Assembly (NCBI GenBank): GCA_963921425.1
Contig: OY992833.1
Coordinates: 3,288,501-3,352,500, forward strand
Origin: Dryas octopetala
Lineage: Eukaryota > Streptophyta > Magnoliopsida > Rosales > Rosaceae
DNA: 64,000 bases
Direction of reading: 5' to 3'
Under the pieces are notes generated by a model that worked only from the letters and a program-made list of their open reading frames with translations, had not been told where the DNA came from and did no database searches. Each line of letters starts with the position of its first letter. Position 1 is the stretch's first letter. Below, piece after piece: positions 13,190 to 25,921 of the stretch. The translations under genes were made by a program, and so were the position numbers.

Positions 13190-14340
13190 TCAGCGAAAAA
13201 CCTTCTCTAAGAATAAGAAAGGACTCGACAAAACAAAATTGAGTCAGACACACCTTCAACATGATCAATCTCCTTGATTGATGCAACAAATGCAACTTCA
13301 TCACCCTCATTGTCGAATAAAGACTTACAATCATTTGAGTGTTCACTCTCACTATCACTTCAAGTGATCTTTATAGCTTTATTCTTGCCTGAGGAGTAAT
13401 TCTTTCTATTATTAGCACATTCAACCGCCATGTGACCTACCCCACTACAAGTATAGCATTTCACATCTCTCTTGGAGGTTCTACCTTCTCTAAAGTTAAG
13501 CTTCCTCTCTTGTTTTCTCTCAAATGAATTCTTTCCTTGAGGGTTGAACTTGTAGTCTTTGGAATTGATACCACCAGTCCTAGCTTCTCTCTCTTTATTC
13601 CTAAGAATTCGCCTAAACTTTTTGACAAACAAGTCAACCTCATCATCAGACGTTGATGATTCTTCAGCCATTTTTTCACTTACCTCTTTTACACTATGCA
13701 AGGCAATATCCTTAGATTTCTTGCTGTTCCTTTCATCCATTTTGAGCTCCATCTAAAAAATCTTGAGTTTTCTAACTAATTTTCCAATTTTAAGTTCATC
13801 TAAGTTTTTGACTTTTTGAATTGCATGTTTTTTAAATTGAAACCTTTTTGGTAAGGATCTTTTGGACAATGGTAGACTCATCATAAGGTTTCCCTAAGGA
13901 CATGGCTTCATTTGTAAGGGCTTCCAACCTTTCATAGAACTCAGAAAAGGGCTCAGACTCTTTCATCCTAATTTCTTCAAATTTGGCATAAACCATTTGA
14001 AGCTTAAGTGACATAACTTGTTTATCCCCATCAAGAACAACCCTAAGCTTGTTCCAAGCTTGCCTAGCCGTGACACAATGTTGTATGTGTGCAAATTGTG
14101 AGGAAGATAGTGCAGTGACAATAGATTTCTAGCCTTTTTATTGGAGCTAGAGGCTGTGACTTCGGGTACAGACCCTTCGGACCTAAGCTTAGAAATTTCA
14201 ACTCCATCTACAATTTTGGTGGGAGGAATCCACTCAATGGTGAGGTATTCGATCATATGACAACTCGTCATTGGCATCAAGAAAAATTTCAAATTTCTCT
14301 CTCCAAATAGCGTAGTTGCAGCTATCAAAGAAGGGTTACA
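13190..14340 (-). pseudogene. Decayed Copia Gag polyprotein
   Basis: Minus-strand pieces line up as a Copia Gag of the UBN2 type. An N-terminal stretch (about 13965-14330) contains IEYLTIEWIPPTKIVDGVE. A middle stretch (13832-14014) contains FSEFYERLEALTNEAM. The C-terminal stretch (13360-13752) has a basic region and the CCHC knuckle CYTCSGVGHMAVEC, followed after a stop by an acidic tail (SDSESEHSNDCKSLFDNEGD). The pieces lie in different frames with stops, and no protease or reverse transcriptase follows to the left, so the element is truncated. Its primer-binding site and LTR lie directly to the right. Confidence 0.85.
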
Positions 14341-14426
14341 AGACCCTGCAACTCGATCTCTTTCTATCTAGACTCACCTAAAACCAAATGACACCCTATG
14401 ATCTCTCTATTTGCTTTTAAAGTAGT

Positions 14427-14438
14427 GCTCTGATACCA
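14427..14438 (-). promoter_or_regulatory. Retrotransposon primer-binding site (initiator Met-tRNA type)
   Basis: The minus strand reads TGGTATCAGAGC, the standard Copia primer site complementary to the 3' end of plant initiator methionine tRNA. It stands two bases inside an LTR that ends CTTCA at 14441, upstream of the Gag remnant. Confidence 0.9.
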
Positions 14439-14440
14439 AT

Positions 14441-16020
14441 TGAAGATTGGTCTTAAAAACACGATTAGTGATGAGACCCAATTTTTGATTAACTGACCAC
14501 AACAGAAAGTATTCTACTCGTGCACCTAACGACCAATCAAACAAGAAATACTCTAAAGCTACAGATTGACACTCGAAAAAAAAATACAAATTTTTCAACC
14601 AACACAAACAAGGATTAAGTGACAACTTATGCACTCAAAGGATCCATCAGTGTAGGCATCTCAATGCTATCAAAAACTAAAGTGGTGTGTGAGCAGATTT
14701 TTAAATTTTCATTTAGCATTCAAAAGGTTAAGTTAACATGCTAAAGTGGAGTGTGTGATTTTGTGATAGAATTTCCAGATTAATAATAAGCAACACAATG
14801 AAAATAAACAACGAACAAGGCACAAGATTGTTCACCCAGAAAAACTACTAACGGTTAAAAAACTAGGGGTCTTTTTCAACTGATCAAGCAATCCACTATC
14901 AAGGGTTTTAATACAAACAATCACACAACAAACTCAATCACTCTAGTCATAATACTAAGTGGCAGCTTCTTACCATTGTGCATCCTTGTACAAACAACTT
15001 GAAGCTAGCAATCAATCATTTATGTCATTGGTAGCTCTTCCTTGAGCTCTTCAACGCACGGCACCGGTCGCAACCAAGCAAGTGGATTCTAATGATAATG
15101 TTATGAAATGCAAGTATGGATTCTTTAAAAATCAGCCTCCTAAAGTTACAAAACTTAGAGAAGTTGATGGAGAATCCAAAATGTAAAATCTATATGAGTG
15201 TTTGATGAAGATAAAGAACACTCAACATCCACTCAGATTTTAGAAACAAAAACCCAGATTTTAGAAAACAATTTTCATAAGAAAAATGATTTTTCCTCAC
15301 TGGTATATCAAAAACACATTCTCTCTAAAAATGCCCAAGGCATAAATTCAGAAATGAAATAGGTGAACAGAAGTGTGTGTCGTACCCAATGTTTTGATCA
15401 AAACCAATCTCACCAACTCTTGGACACGTGGAGGATTCTACTTGGTTTGAGTTAAAAACAAAATGACAGCAAATAGAATATCCAAGAATAGAATCCTAGG
15501 TTGGTTGTTGATAAGAATGATAATGTGGAGAAAAGATAACATTGGGCAGCAAGAATTTCAGCTGTGAGAGTGTCTCCAACTGTGTGTGTGAGTGTGTGAA
15601 GAGAATGATGAATAGTGCATGTGAGATGTATTAAAAACATGTGAGTGAGAACATGTGCAAGTCACATGACTTATTCAAAAGAAGTTGGGCTTGCAGATAT
15701 GGCATTGTATGACTGGTCCAACTTCAGCACAATTTAACACATGTAATGGGCTGAAAAATAAATGGACTTTAAAAGCCAATTCACGAAATGGGCTTTGAAG
15801 TATCAACAGTCATTTAAGTGATGAAAATGCATGTGCAGTGCTCGTGTGAAGAAAACTGTCCTTATGATCAGTGAATGGCTAGTCAAATAGACATAAAACT
15901 GATTTCGTGAAATGTATGAAATGCATTATACCTTAGAGCCTTTTGCATTGCAACTTCAATCTTGATTTCTTCATCTCAAATGTTATTAACCTTAATTCTA
16001 GCCTAGAGCTTGTGAATGAA
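14441..16020 (-). mobile_element. 5' LTR of the decayed Copia element (outer limit uncertain)
   Basis: It lies just outside the primer-binding site and carries no coding sequence. The inner end is fixed by the primer site; the outer end is not, because no second LTR copy survives in the window to align with. I set 16020 only as an approximate limit. Confidence 0.55.
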
Positions 16021-16249
16021 TAATTAAAAAAATAATTACATTGATTTTGGTAAGGAAAAGTCAATTCAAAATCCTAAAAACTAACAAAAAGATTTCAAAG
16101 GAAATGTTTGAAGAACTTGTTTTGGATGATTTAAGAATCCGACGAAAAAATATTTACACTATGTTTTTCACTGAGAAAGGTTTTGTGGTTTTCAAACCTG
16201 GCAAGGCTCCCTAAGGAAAGCTATGATCGTATAAAATGCTTACCTCCTA

Positions 16250-16763
16250 CATTGTTTGTTTGTTCCTTATTTATTAGATGTTTTTATAGGTACGAACACA
16301 GTAAAGAGACGAACTTGGACAAGGGTCGAGCAGAGTAGCATCTTGAGACTTGTCAACTTCCTAGATTCCATTAGTGTTGTTATTTAATTGATATCTCGTA
16401 TCGAGTATGTTATGATGATTTTTCCTCCATTGATTGGTGATGGTTTTGAGTTGTTTACTTTGATTATATGTTTGTGTAGTTTTGAAACCTTTATTTTACG
16501 CTTGTTATGTATTTTGAATTTATTTAATTCTTCAATGTTACAATGAACTACCGTAACCTTTGGGTTGGTTTTATAAAAAAGTCTTATTTTTACTTCACAT
16601 ATTTCCGTTATTTATTATCTCTGATCCAACTCAGTCCCATTAATTAAAAATGTTCAACCTGCTTTGGGTGTCTTTGTGGATTAATGCTTGATTAGTGACA
16701 TTAATCTCTTGGGATATTCAAGGTGGGTGCATCTGTTGCATACCCAGAGTTCGGGGTGTGACA
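16250..16763 (-). mobile_element. LTR end fragment beginning TGTCACACCCC
   Basis: The minus strand from 16763 reads TGTCACACCCCGAACTCTGG, a common plant LTR opening. Sequence to the left is AT-rich and non-coding, consistent with part of an LTR. No second boundary is seen. Confidence 0.4.
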
Positions 16764-18668
16764 GTTCGGCACTGCTCCGCTGAAATCGTCCAAGCCGCAG
16801 CCGAAAACTTAAAAAAAAAAAAATTGCAAGGGGTGGGGTGATTGCCAGTGGTGGTGGGATTTGACGATGGTAGGCTGCTCGGCATAGTTGAGGATGGGGT
16901 GTGTGCCGGAAAGAGAAGAGGTGGGGAGGGAGGTGGTCGGGGTGAGGGAGGGGATAGGGTGTAGACCATTAAAATTGGTGTTATGAATTTTATTTGTTGT
17001 ACTAATTTACTCAAAAAGCTTATTTGGTGTACACCTCCACATGAACGCATCATAAATCATAATGGGCTTAGGCTACCACTGGCACTGCCAAGGAATTTGC
17101 CTGTGTTTTTCTTGGAAATTTCCAAGTCGGGGTGAGGGAGGAGATGGGGTGTGTAAGTGTGATGTGTTTTTTTTTAATTTTTTTTTTTTATGAGGGGTGT
17201 GCAAAAAGAAAAAAAGATGAGGTATTAGGTCTTTTCTCTTGGGTTTTTATTATTCTTTTAGGAGAGGTGTGCAAATAGCAATCCTCATCTAAATTTGCAT
17301 AGTAATGTATGTTTATTGATCTATTGTAATTTATCATTTTTCATTTTGGTCAATGGTGATTGAAATTAAATTATAAAAAAATGCATTGACTAATATGTAA
17401 TTTTGAAAAATTTTATTGATTTATTTGTAATTTGTCCTAATAATTAATGCCTCAACTTTTTTTTTTTTTTTTTGGGCCTAGAATGCGTCAACTCTTTTAT
17501 TTTTATTTTTATTTTGGCAAAGAAGGAATACCTCAACTCTTAATTAATAAATAAAACACAAACACGGTGACTCCCCACCACAACCCCATCACGCACATGC
17601 TCATATTCCTCTCCATCAGGTTATTGCTACTCTCAGTACTCTATGCGGGACCTCCCGACAACCTCACGTCCTCACGATTTATCACGTACGCTTTTTTTTA
17701 CAGAGAAAATATCAAAATTATGAATTTTCCATTTAATAAATAAATTGACTTCTTCGATAATAGCATCTTATTCCTTAAATCATATATGTACGTTTGAATT
17801 AATATATAAGATCTATTATGCTTCTTGATCATTTAAATTTAATTATTTAACTCAAATGACTGATAATTTAAATTATAATTTTTATATATAATAATTATAA
17901 GAAAATCATTACTACTCTTTTTTATTGGTTGACTGTATGTCCTTAAGATATTTTTAGACTCTTTTGGTCTTTTCCCCTTAACCACCGACGCTTTCTCTTT
18001 CCCAAATCTCATTTTTTTTTTTAAATTAAATTTGTCTTTTTTTATATGATTATAGTTTTTGCCTTTTGGGAGTGAGATCCAATCGGACCAATCCAAGCAC
18101 CAAAGCATTACTAGATCTAATCTAAAAAAGGAAATCCACGGCGGTGGCACAGATTTGGTCTTAATTCTAATTGCATCACAGCCGCACGATCATCTGAGCC
18201 ACAAGATGGAGGAGGGCCCACTAGTCATGGTTAAAGAAGTTTTTCTGATGAGCTTAATTGCTTGCTTTAAAATTAAAATTAAAATCAAAGAGAAAAAACA
18301 CCAGAGCATGATCAAGATTCAAGAAGTACTTGAACGTACTATAATATGCTATATGCTGAAGCAGTCGGTGGACTAGCAGCTAGCCAGCTACTATGAGCAC
18401 TCACTCGACTGGACTGGCACAGCTGCACAATTGACGTTAATGACGTGGTTACAACTTACAACGACTTTTTTTTTTTTTTGGGATCTGGTTGTTTTTTTTT
18501 TTTGTCTGATTTTTTGGGGTCTGGGTTTTTTTTCTTGGTCTCATTTTTTGGGGTCTCGTTACAACGGCTTATACGCCACTAAAGTAGTGGACTCGAGAGT
18601 CGAGACCGACACAAATATCATTGGAAAAAAGCAATGCTTGCAATTTGAATTTGCTTCAACCTTGCTTG
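16764..18668. other. Intergenic DNA with simple repeats
   Basis: GTCGGGGTGAGGGAGG recurs at about 16938 and 17128. Near 17390-17445 is another arm-like fragment of the 24554-24888 MITE family. T-rich and GGGGTCT-rich sequence occupies 18465-18560. No gene recognised. Confidence 0.45.
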
Positions 18669-18676
18669 TTGTATAC

Positions 18677-20270
18677 TAGGGCTGGATCGGTTTGACCGAA
18701 AAATTGAGATTGTACCCGAAATCGTTTCAACTGATGCTGAAAATAATCATACCAGAAAGAAACCGTACCTAGATATCGGTTTGCCAACCGAACCGGTATG
18801 TTCAGTCCCGATTCCAGTTCTCAGATCCTAAAACCGTCGGTTTACCGAATCGAACCGAGAATATATAACATTTAATTTAAATATTACATTTTTATACATT
18901 TCTATATTCTAAAATACCTTTCTATATACATTTATATACATTTTTATAATTTATATAAAAAATATATAAATTTATAAACTCTAAACCGTAAACCCTTTCT
19001 ATACCCTAAACCCTATAATTAATAATTTATATGTTTTTTAATTTATATAATATATTTCTATATAAAAACTAATTAAAAATACCCTAAACTAATATTATAA
19101 CATATCCTAAACAATTTATATCATATAACTATAAACTAAATATTAAACCCTATATCCTATTCTTATATCTCATACCCTAAACGCTATTGTGTATTTTATC
19201 AAATCTTATATCTTATAAGGCTTATTATATCTTATACTGATATACTATATACCATAAGACTATAATTGATAATAATTCAATAATTTATAGTTGGTATATA
19301 ACTAATAACTATTGTCTATATAGATGTTTAGTATGGTATAATATGATAATAGTCTATAACTAATAACTATAATCTATATAAATGTTTAAAGTATAGAAAT
19401 ATATTATATAAAATATGTTTTATATAAATTATAAAATATATTTAATACAAAGTAAAAACTCAAAACTCCAAATTCCAAACCCCAAAATACCCTAATGTCT
19501 AAATTACTAAAATACTAATTTTTTTTCTTTTCTCTTTCTTCCCCATTCTTTTTTATACTTCTCTAAACCAAAAAGGTTTGTTCCCATAAAGATTACTGAC
19601 ACATACAACTACAACTAGAAATTGACATTTGCTCACTTCTAAAAGAAACAGACCTATATAGCCCTCATCTAAACCCCTTTTTCTTTCTCTGTGCTTGCGC
19701 ACTGCCCAATGCCCCACCTTCCTCTTTATTTTCTCTAAAACCATTTCCTCTCTCATTCTCTGTCACTCTCTCCCTGCGCGACCCTGCCCGGCCAAGATTC
19801 ACCGTCGCCGGCCACCTCCCAGCAATCCAAGGCCATTGGTCGACTCCCCAAGCCGGCGCCAACACAACCCAGCCGCCACCCAGCTCAGCCGGCCTCCCCA
19901 CGCGACGGAATCACCGCTCCAAGCCGTGCCTTCCTCGCCGGATTTCTTCAAATTCTGGCAGTATTTTCCGTCGACCCAAGTATCAAAGTTTATCCTCTCT
20001 TCATTCTCCATCTAATTATATAAGTGGATTGGGTTGTTGCTTAAAACTGAAAACTCTTTGTCTCGCTGCCCTCTCGCCACCCATTCGTTGCACCGTGTCG
20101 GTCAAGGCCCATACCGAGCCGAGCCGACCGAAAATTCCGGTCAACCGAGTGCCGGTTTACCGGCATTTCGGTTCCAATCTCGATAACCAAAAGGGCCATC
20201 CGAGGGGGGTCCGGTCGGTTGCCGGTTTGGGGTTCTCGGTTCGGTAACCGGACCGAACCCACCCCTATTA
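18677..20270. mobile_element. Non-autonomous hAT element
   Basis: The left end reads TAGGGCTGGATCGG and the right end, reverse-complemented, carries TAGGGGTGGGTTCGG, the end type of the intact hAT at 26338-30769. Subterminal DNA at both ends is packed with ACCGA/TCGGT motifs. TTGTATAC (18669-18676) and ATGTATAC (20271-20278) match at 7 of 8 bases and look like the target duplication, but this requires three extra bases (TTA) at the right end. The interior is AT-rich, then at 19740-20000 resembles the GC-rich part of the LTR at 51100-51480. No transposase is present. Confidence 0.75.
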
Positions 20271-20574
20271 ATGTATACTTGTAGCCTTCAAACTCATCGA
20301 GACCATTTTCCATTGTTTAGGGAAACAATAGTTTACATTCAAAGAGAGCAATGCTTGCAAGTACTGAAAATTTGTAGAGCAATTCAACATAGGTTTTTTA
20401 GAATTTATTTTTTATAAGAGATTAATAATTGTTATTTTAGACAAAAAAATATTAATTTAACTAACTTACTATTGGGATATATTTAAAGTAAAACATAAAG
20501 TGAACTAGTTGTTGAGATTGGTTCAAATCTCATGCACTATTAGAGGACCCACAAGGTAATAAAGATGCAGCAAG

Positions 20575-20722
20575 TTTGACTTTGTATTGCAAGAGCTAGC
20601 ATATGGTTTTACAGCAAGTTACTATGCTATTCATATGCATTAAATGATTGGTTGAATACTTGAATTTGAAGATCACCTTTGGTCTTCATTTGTTGCTACC
20701 GTAATAGGAATATGAAGGAAGA
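20575..20722 (+). repeat. Left arm of a widely spaced inverted repeat
   Basis: About 148 bp beginning GTTTGACTTTGTATTGCAAG and ending near GGAATATGAAGG. Its imperfect reverse complement lies at 24376-24520. The arms bracket about 3.7 kb with a CACTA-like end, LTR-like sequence and a foldback MITE. Confidence 0.8.
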
Positions 20723-21140
20723 CAATAGAGAGCAAATTTGGTTACCGCCTTATTTAGGTAGTGAGCCTCACCACCATGTTAAAAGATTGACACGTGTTAT
20801 AGGTGTTAACTATAGTTAATTATAAAAGAAAAAAAAACTAAAAATAAAAAATATCTTTAGTCTTATTTTTCCTTTAAATAAAATTAAGCAAAAAATCAAA
20901 AACCCAAAAAAAGTGGAGGAACCCATCAGCCCCAACCCAATCAGGAACCCTACCCCCCTCCTCCACCCATCTTTTCGACCGCAACAGCATTCCATAACTA
21001 GAGTTTTGGTCATCGGCACTACTGGAGTCGATTACAGTGTAGGTGGTGCTGGTGCTATGAGGTGAAGGAGGATTGTTAGTGATGGTAAAGGAGGACATTG
21101 CGAGTTCGAAGTCCCAGCCATGTGCCCTCAACCACTCTCA

Positions 21141-21200
21141 CACTACAACAAATATGGCCAAATGCCTCTATTTTTTGCACCCATAGATGAGAGGGTGCCT
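21141..21200 (+). mobile_element. CACTA-type terminus
   Basis: CACTACAACAAATATGGCC is a typical start of an En/Spm (CACTA) terminal repeat. It is followed by inverted short motifs (GCACCCATAGATGAGAGGGTGC). I find no matching right end within the window, so the element is truncated or interrupted. Confidence 0.5.
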
Positions 21201-21399
21201 ATTGACAAATGAGGTGGTCACTAATACTTATTGTTAGTGATTACTATGTTTATGGTGGAGATAATAGTTGCCTTAGGACCCACTAATTTGTAAGATAGTT
21301 GATTTTTTGGTAGCTCTATAAACATAGTAACCAAATTGGAAAATTAGTGGGATAATTTTTCTTTTCCCACCTCTAACCCAAACTAAATTTATAATGGTG

Positions 21400-22870
21400 G
21401 TTGTGCACAAGACCTCTTTTCTTTGAAACTAAAGTTGAAAAAGTGACAATTGACATTTTGGGTTTAGGGATGAATTTATAAAATATTTCATTAAAATTAT
21501 TTTTCTATGAATTTATAAAATTTTTTGTTTTAAAAAGAAATGCTTTTATAATTAAATTGGTTTAAGGTTTTAATTTGACAAAATTAAATGTTTAGATTTT
21601 AAATGAGTTTTTGGTCTAGTTGGATAGGGCTCGGGACTACGAGAGCGTAGACACGAATAAGACGTGAAACGGAGCTACGACCATCAAGTTTTGGGTATTT
21701 TAAGTTAAAAGGCAATTTTGTAAATTCGTCAGATAGGGTTTTACTATAAAAAGCTAACTTCAGCATCTTTTTTTCTCATTTGCCTTCAAAAGCAGATGCA
21801 CATAACCTTTTGTTTCTCTCTCTTATCTCTCATCTGCCGTGAGCCCTCTTCGGCCATCTCTTCGTCGTCTGGCAGCCAACGCCAGCGACATGGACCCCAA
21901 TCAACTAGTCTCTTCCTTCTCTCTCTATCCCTGCCTTTTGTTTGCTTAACAACCCAATGAAAACATGGATTCAAACCGAACCTGATCCGGCTTTCTTCTC
22001 CGATAGGTCACTAATTCCTGCAACCTCTTGCTGTTGAGTTGGTCCCGAAATCTTCCATGGGTGAGTTGAGTTCAATGGTGTAAATACCTAGCCCATCCAG
22101 CCATTGCACGTGGTGGTTCGAAACCTTAACAGCCGCGCTCCTCCGTCGTTTCTGGCGATATGGGCGGCGGATTCCAGCGATCTTCTTTAGGTTTTCCTTC
22201 TCTCATCATGGCCCTTCCATTGGTGCACATGTATGACTCCGATTGTGGATGAATCAAAAACCCAAATCAAACCCTAAAGTATCTACAACCACTTTTGGTC
22301 ATTCCTTTGGTATCAATTCCATTTATTTTTCAAGTTCTTTGTATTATGATTGTTCACCTTATTTATTATTATATTGTTAGTGTTAAATATTATCTTGTTA
22401 GTTGTATTTCTTTGGTATCACTAATATATCCAACTTTAGATTTTATTTAGTGTTAAATATTATCTTGTTGATTGAGTCTATACAACAAGTTGAATGTTCT
22501 GATATGCTACTTGGTTTTTTGGTGAGCTTCTTTCATATTTTTTATTTTCTCCTTTATTGCTGCAGATTTATGGTAATGATCAAAAGGTATGTTTTCACTT
22601 CTATTAATTATAACTTCGATTATGGCATGTTTATAACTCCAAAATATGGTTTTCCTTATGTTCAATTTTGACCAAACAAAATTCCTTTTTAACTTATGTT
22701 TATTTCCCTTGTGAGTTTATACTTTGTGGTTTTGCTTGGTTGTGATGTAGGACAAGAAGACCAAGAAGAAGACTTGAGGACTGAACCTCATGGGAGAGGA
22801 CTGGACCTCCAGAAGCTGAGAAGAAGATTGAGGACCGGACCTCTAGTAGCTTGAAAGTGCGAAACCTCCT
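21400..22870 (+). mobile_element. LTR-derived sequence, limits uncertain
   Basis: About 21605-21735 (a GGATAGG phrase, ACGAGAGCGTAGACACG, GGCAATTTTGTAAATTCG) parallels 50855-50975 in the solo LTR. The CT-rich and GC-richer sequence after it also fits that LTR type. No reading frame of interest. Confidence 0.4.
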
Positions 22871-23687
22871 TCTTCATTTGCACTTTTCTCCTCTCTTCCT
22901 TTCCATCCTTCACCTTTTTAATCAACAACCTCATCCTCTTCATTTCTTTTTTGTTCTTTATCCCACAAACCCGAAATATTAGTATTGTTTTGTTTATTTG
23001 AATTATTGTCTTGTATTATTCCTGTAAAATAATGTTTGGTTGTATTTGTTAGAATTAGTGAATATTGAAGAAAATTGGTTCCAACTTCTAAGTACGTTTT
23101 TACTCTTCTTCTTTGTGATTCAAAGAAGGTCCGTCCCTAGCACAATAGCTAGCCCCCTTCCAGCTTTTGTTGCATGGAATGAGTTTTAATGTAAGATTCA
23201 ATTCCACTGCAGGATATGTTTGGTGGGAAAATGTATTTTGAATTTTAATTAATTAGTCACCAAAATTCATGGAGACATTGTTTAATGATATCAATTCTAA
23301 CACCAATACAGCAACCTTATATCTAATGGTGAAGGGAAAAATCCAACTAACTGTAGCATTAGTGAGCAGCTGCCTTGTCAGACTGTCATGACAGTTTTTG
23401 TCAAATTCTTCCACCATTCCTACATTTGGCTGGCCTTAGCTCCTTTGCCACCCCAACAACAACCTCCAACATGCTCTATAGTGACTGCAGGGTGGCAATG
23501 GGCAATACAAACCAGCAATAGTGGCAGTTGCATCAATACCTACAAAAAAAAATTGGTGAGCTTTGCTAGATAATGTTGTAGCGTCAATTCCCTTCCAATG
23601 GTTCCCAATTCAAAAGTCCCCAAATCTGACATTGAAACCCTCAACTAGTAGTAGCACAACAGCAGGCAACTGCTGTGTTTATTGTTT

Positions 23688-24342
23688 TAAGGCATAAATT
23701 CAATTTTGACACATAACTATATATGTCATTTCAACGGGGTCTACGAACTTTAAAATATTTTAAATATACACCCGATTTATTATCTAAATTGAAAAATGGA
23801 CTTCTGTCCATCGATTTGTTGAGAGATCAGTTAAATGCCAACTTGGTTTTTGTTGACGAGGATTAATTGGCGACGTGGCGCCAACTCAACATACCTTTCC
23901 CGCCAAATGAGCAACACATGTCCACCTGACACGGGCCCACACACCAATCACCTCTTTCCCGCTCGTCGAACGCTCTCCTGACCATTTAGTCTCCCAAAAA
24001 CATCACGTTTTCTCCCAAATTCGAATATAAATCCTCCACATGTGTTCGACGAGCGAGAAAGAGATGATGAGTTTGTGGGCCCGTGTCAGGAGTTAGGTGA
24101 ACATGTATCACTGTGTAACTCATTTGGCAGGAAAAGTTTGCTGAGATGGCGCCACATCGCCAAGTAATCCCGGTCAGCAAAAGCCAAGTTGATATTTAAC
24201 TTATCTCTCAACGAATCAATGGACGGAAATCCATTTTTCAATTTAGATAGCAGATCGGGTGTATATTTGAAATATTTTAAAGTTCGTGGACCCCATTAAA
24301 ATGACATATATAGTTATGTGTCTAAATTGAATTTATGCCTTA
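23688..24342. mobile_element. Foldback MITE with inverted arms of about 290 bp
   Basis: The element starts TAAGGCATAAATTCAATTTT and ends with the reverse complement. The arms pair almost over their whole length around a short centre near 23990-24030, so the transcript would form one long hairpin. No open frame. A clear target duplication was not found. Confidence 0.85.
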
Positions 24343-24375
24343 GTTTAATCAAACCCCATTAAAGTAGTGTTTAAG

Positions 24376-24520
24376 CTTTCTTTCATATTCCTATTAGGGT
24401 AGCAGCAAATGAAGATCAAAGGTGATCTTCAAATTCAGCCTATCATTTAATGCATATGGATAATATAGTAACTTGCTGTAAAATCCGCCATATGCTAGCT
24501 CTTGCAATACAAAGTCAAAC
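24376..24520 (-). repeat. Right arm of the widely spaced inverted repeat
   Basis: Imperfect reverse complement of 20575-20722, ending CAATACAAAGTCAAAC. Similarity stops beyond it on the right. Confidence 0.8.
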
Positions 24521-24553
24521 ATAAATATAAAAGAATGGTAGGTGTAATAGTTA

Positions 24554-24888
24554 AGGGCTATTTACAAAAAAGTCAATAAAACATTTCAAACTTACAAATA
24601 GGTCAATAAACATTTCCTAAATCGCAAAATAATAACCATTGATTAAAATGAATTAAATGAAATTATGCATTATACAAAAGAATACATAGCAAATAATAGA
24701 AATTATCGCCACTGCCATTAAAATAAAAAAAAATTCAAAGAAAAACTAGTAATGGGTTGAGGCCCGCAGGGCTATTGATCAAAACGTAATTTATGAAATT
24801 ATATGATTGACTAAAATGTGATAGAAAATTTGGTATTGACCTTTTTGTAATTTTGAAATGTTTTATTGACTTATTTGTAATTATCTAA
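24554..24888. mobile_element. Foldback MITE with inverted repeats of about 60 bp
   Basis: The left arm contains AAGTCAATAAAACATTTCAA and the right arm its reverse complement TTGAAATGTTTTATTGACTT. Single-arm relatives of the right side lie near 12283 and 17390. Confidence 0.7.
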
Positions 24889-25041
24889 ATATATTTAATT
24901 ACTTATAGGTTTGTGCTTAAAGCCTTAAACATTCTTGATAAGATTTAACTAATATTTTTAATATAATATTAAATATCAAAACCTAATTCAATTTTTTTTT
25001 TCCTCAAGGTCTCAATTGCATCGGAGTCCCACACTCGTTTG

Positions 25042-25170
25042 GAGGACGGGACAGGACTGCAGGGGACAGGATTGTGTCCCATGGGACAGGACATGACAGG
25101 ACAAGACAATGGAAAGCCCTAACATGGGACTGTGTCCCATATTTGGTGGAAACACAGGATTGGATTGGAC
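25042..25170. repeat. Cluster of GGGACAGGA motifs
   Basis: GGGACAGGA and near variants recur at least five times with inverted partners (TGTGTCCCAT), giving an imperfect palindromic patch. Such clusters are usual near the ends of small plant transposons, but I could not set element ends. Confidence 0.5.
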
Positions 25171-25199
25171 TGTTGAAATTTTTTTTTTTTTGGTAATTT

Positions 25200-25920
25200 T
25201 CTATTTAGCACATGCATGATACATCTTATATAACATCTATATTATACTCCATTTCTCTTTTTCTTGTTTTTTTGGGTCAAAATTATACTCCCTTTCTAAA
25301 TTCAACGACCCATTCAAATAATTTAAATAAAATATTAAAAAAGTTTAAAAAAATACACAAAAAAAAATCGAATAAATTCTTCTTTTTTTTTTCTTTTTTT
25401 TTTCGGTGCTATACTGCTTTAACTCCAATATTATTGGGGATCTTTTAGAATAAGAATGTTTGGTTTTTTAATTAATCATTTGCATTTCCCACTTTGTGTT
25501 TAAATTTTTACATTGAATTATTCAAGCATTATTGGTATAATGCTATTTCTCTCCACAATATTAAATATTTAAACATTTAGAATATCTAATGATGACTAAT
25601 CATGATAATGATATAAGAAAAATCCAAGAAAATAAATGGATCTTAAGCCAATCCATGTGTTGCACCATAAATGATAAATTTCTTCTCCACGATCAACAAC
25701 ACGAACGGTCTCTAAATCAAAAATCAAAATAACCCCATAATGTGTAGGACCCAGATCCTGGAGTATCCACATAGAAAGGCAAATTGTAAATGTCTTAATT
25801 GTGTTTTTACCACTAAAAGTTTGAGTTGATTCTCACTTTACCACCCAAATATTTATTTGTCTCACTTTACCACGTACAACTATTCTCTGTGTCTCATTTT
25901 GCCTTTTTTCGTCCATTCCG
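25200..25920. other. AT-rich intergenic DNA
   Basis: Homopolymer runs and low-complexity sequence. No gene or repeat boundary I can support. Confidence 0.4.
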
Positions 25921-25921
25921 T

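Noticed and set aside
13445..13456. CACTACAAG as a CACTA end
   Set aside because: It is the reverse complement of codons in the Gag zinc knuckle (CYTCSG), not a transposon end.
20500..20540. Possible tRNA gene (TTGGTTCAAATCTC)
   Set aside because: Only a B-box-like stretch; no A box at proper distance and no cloverleaf.
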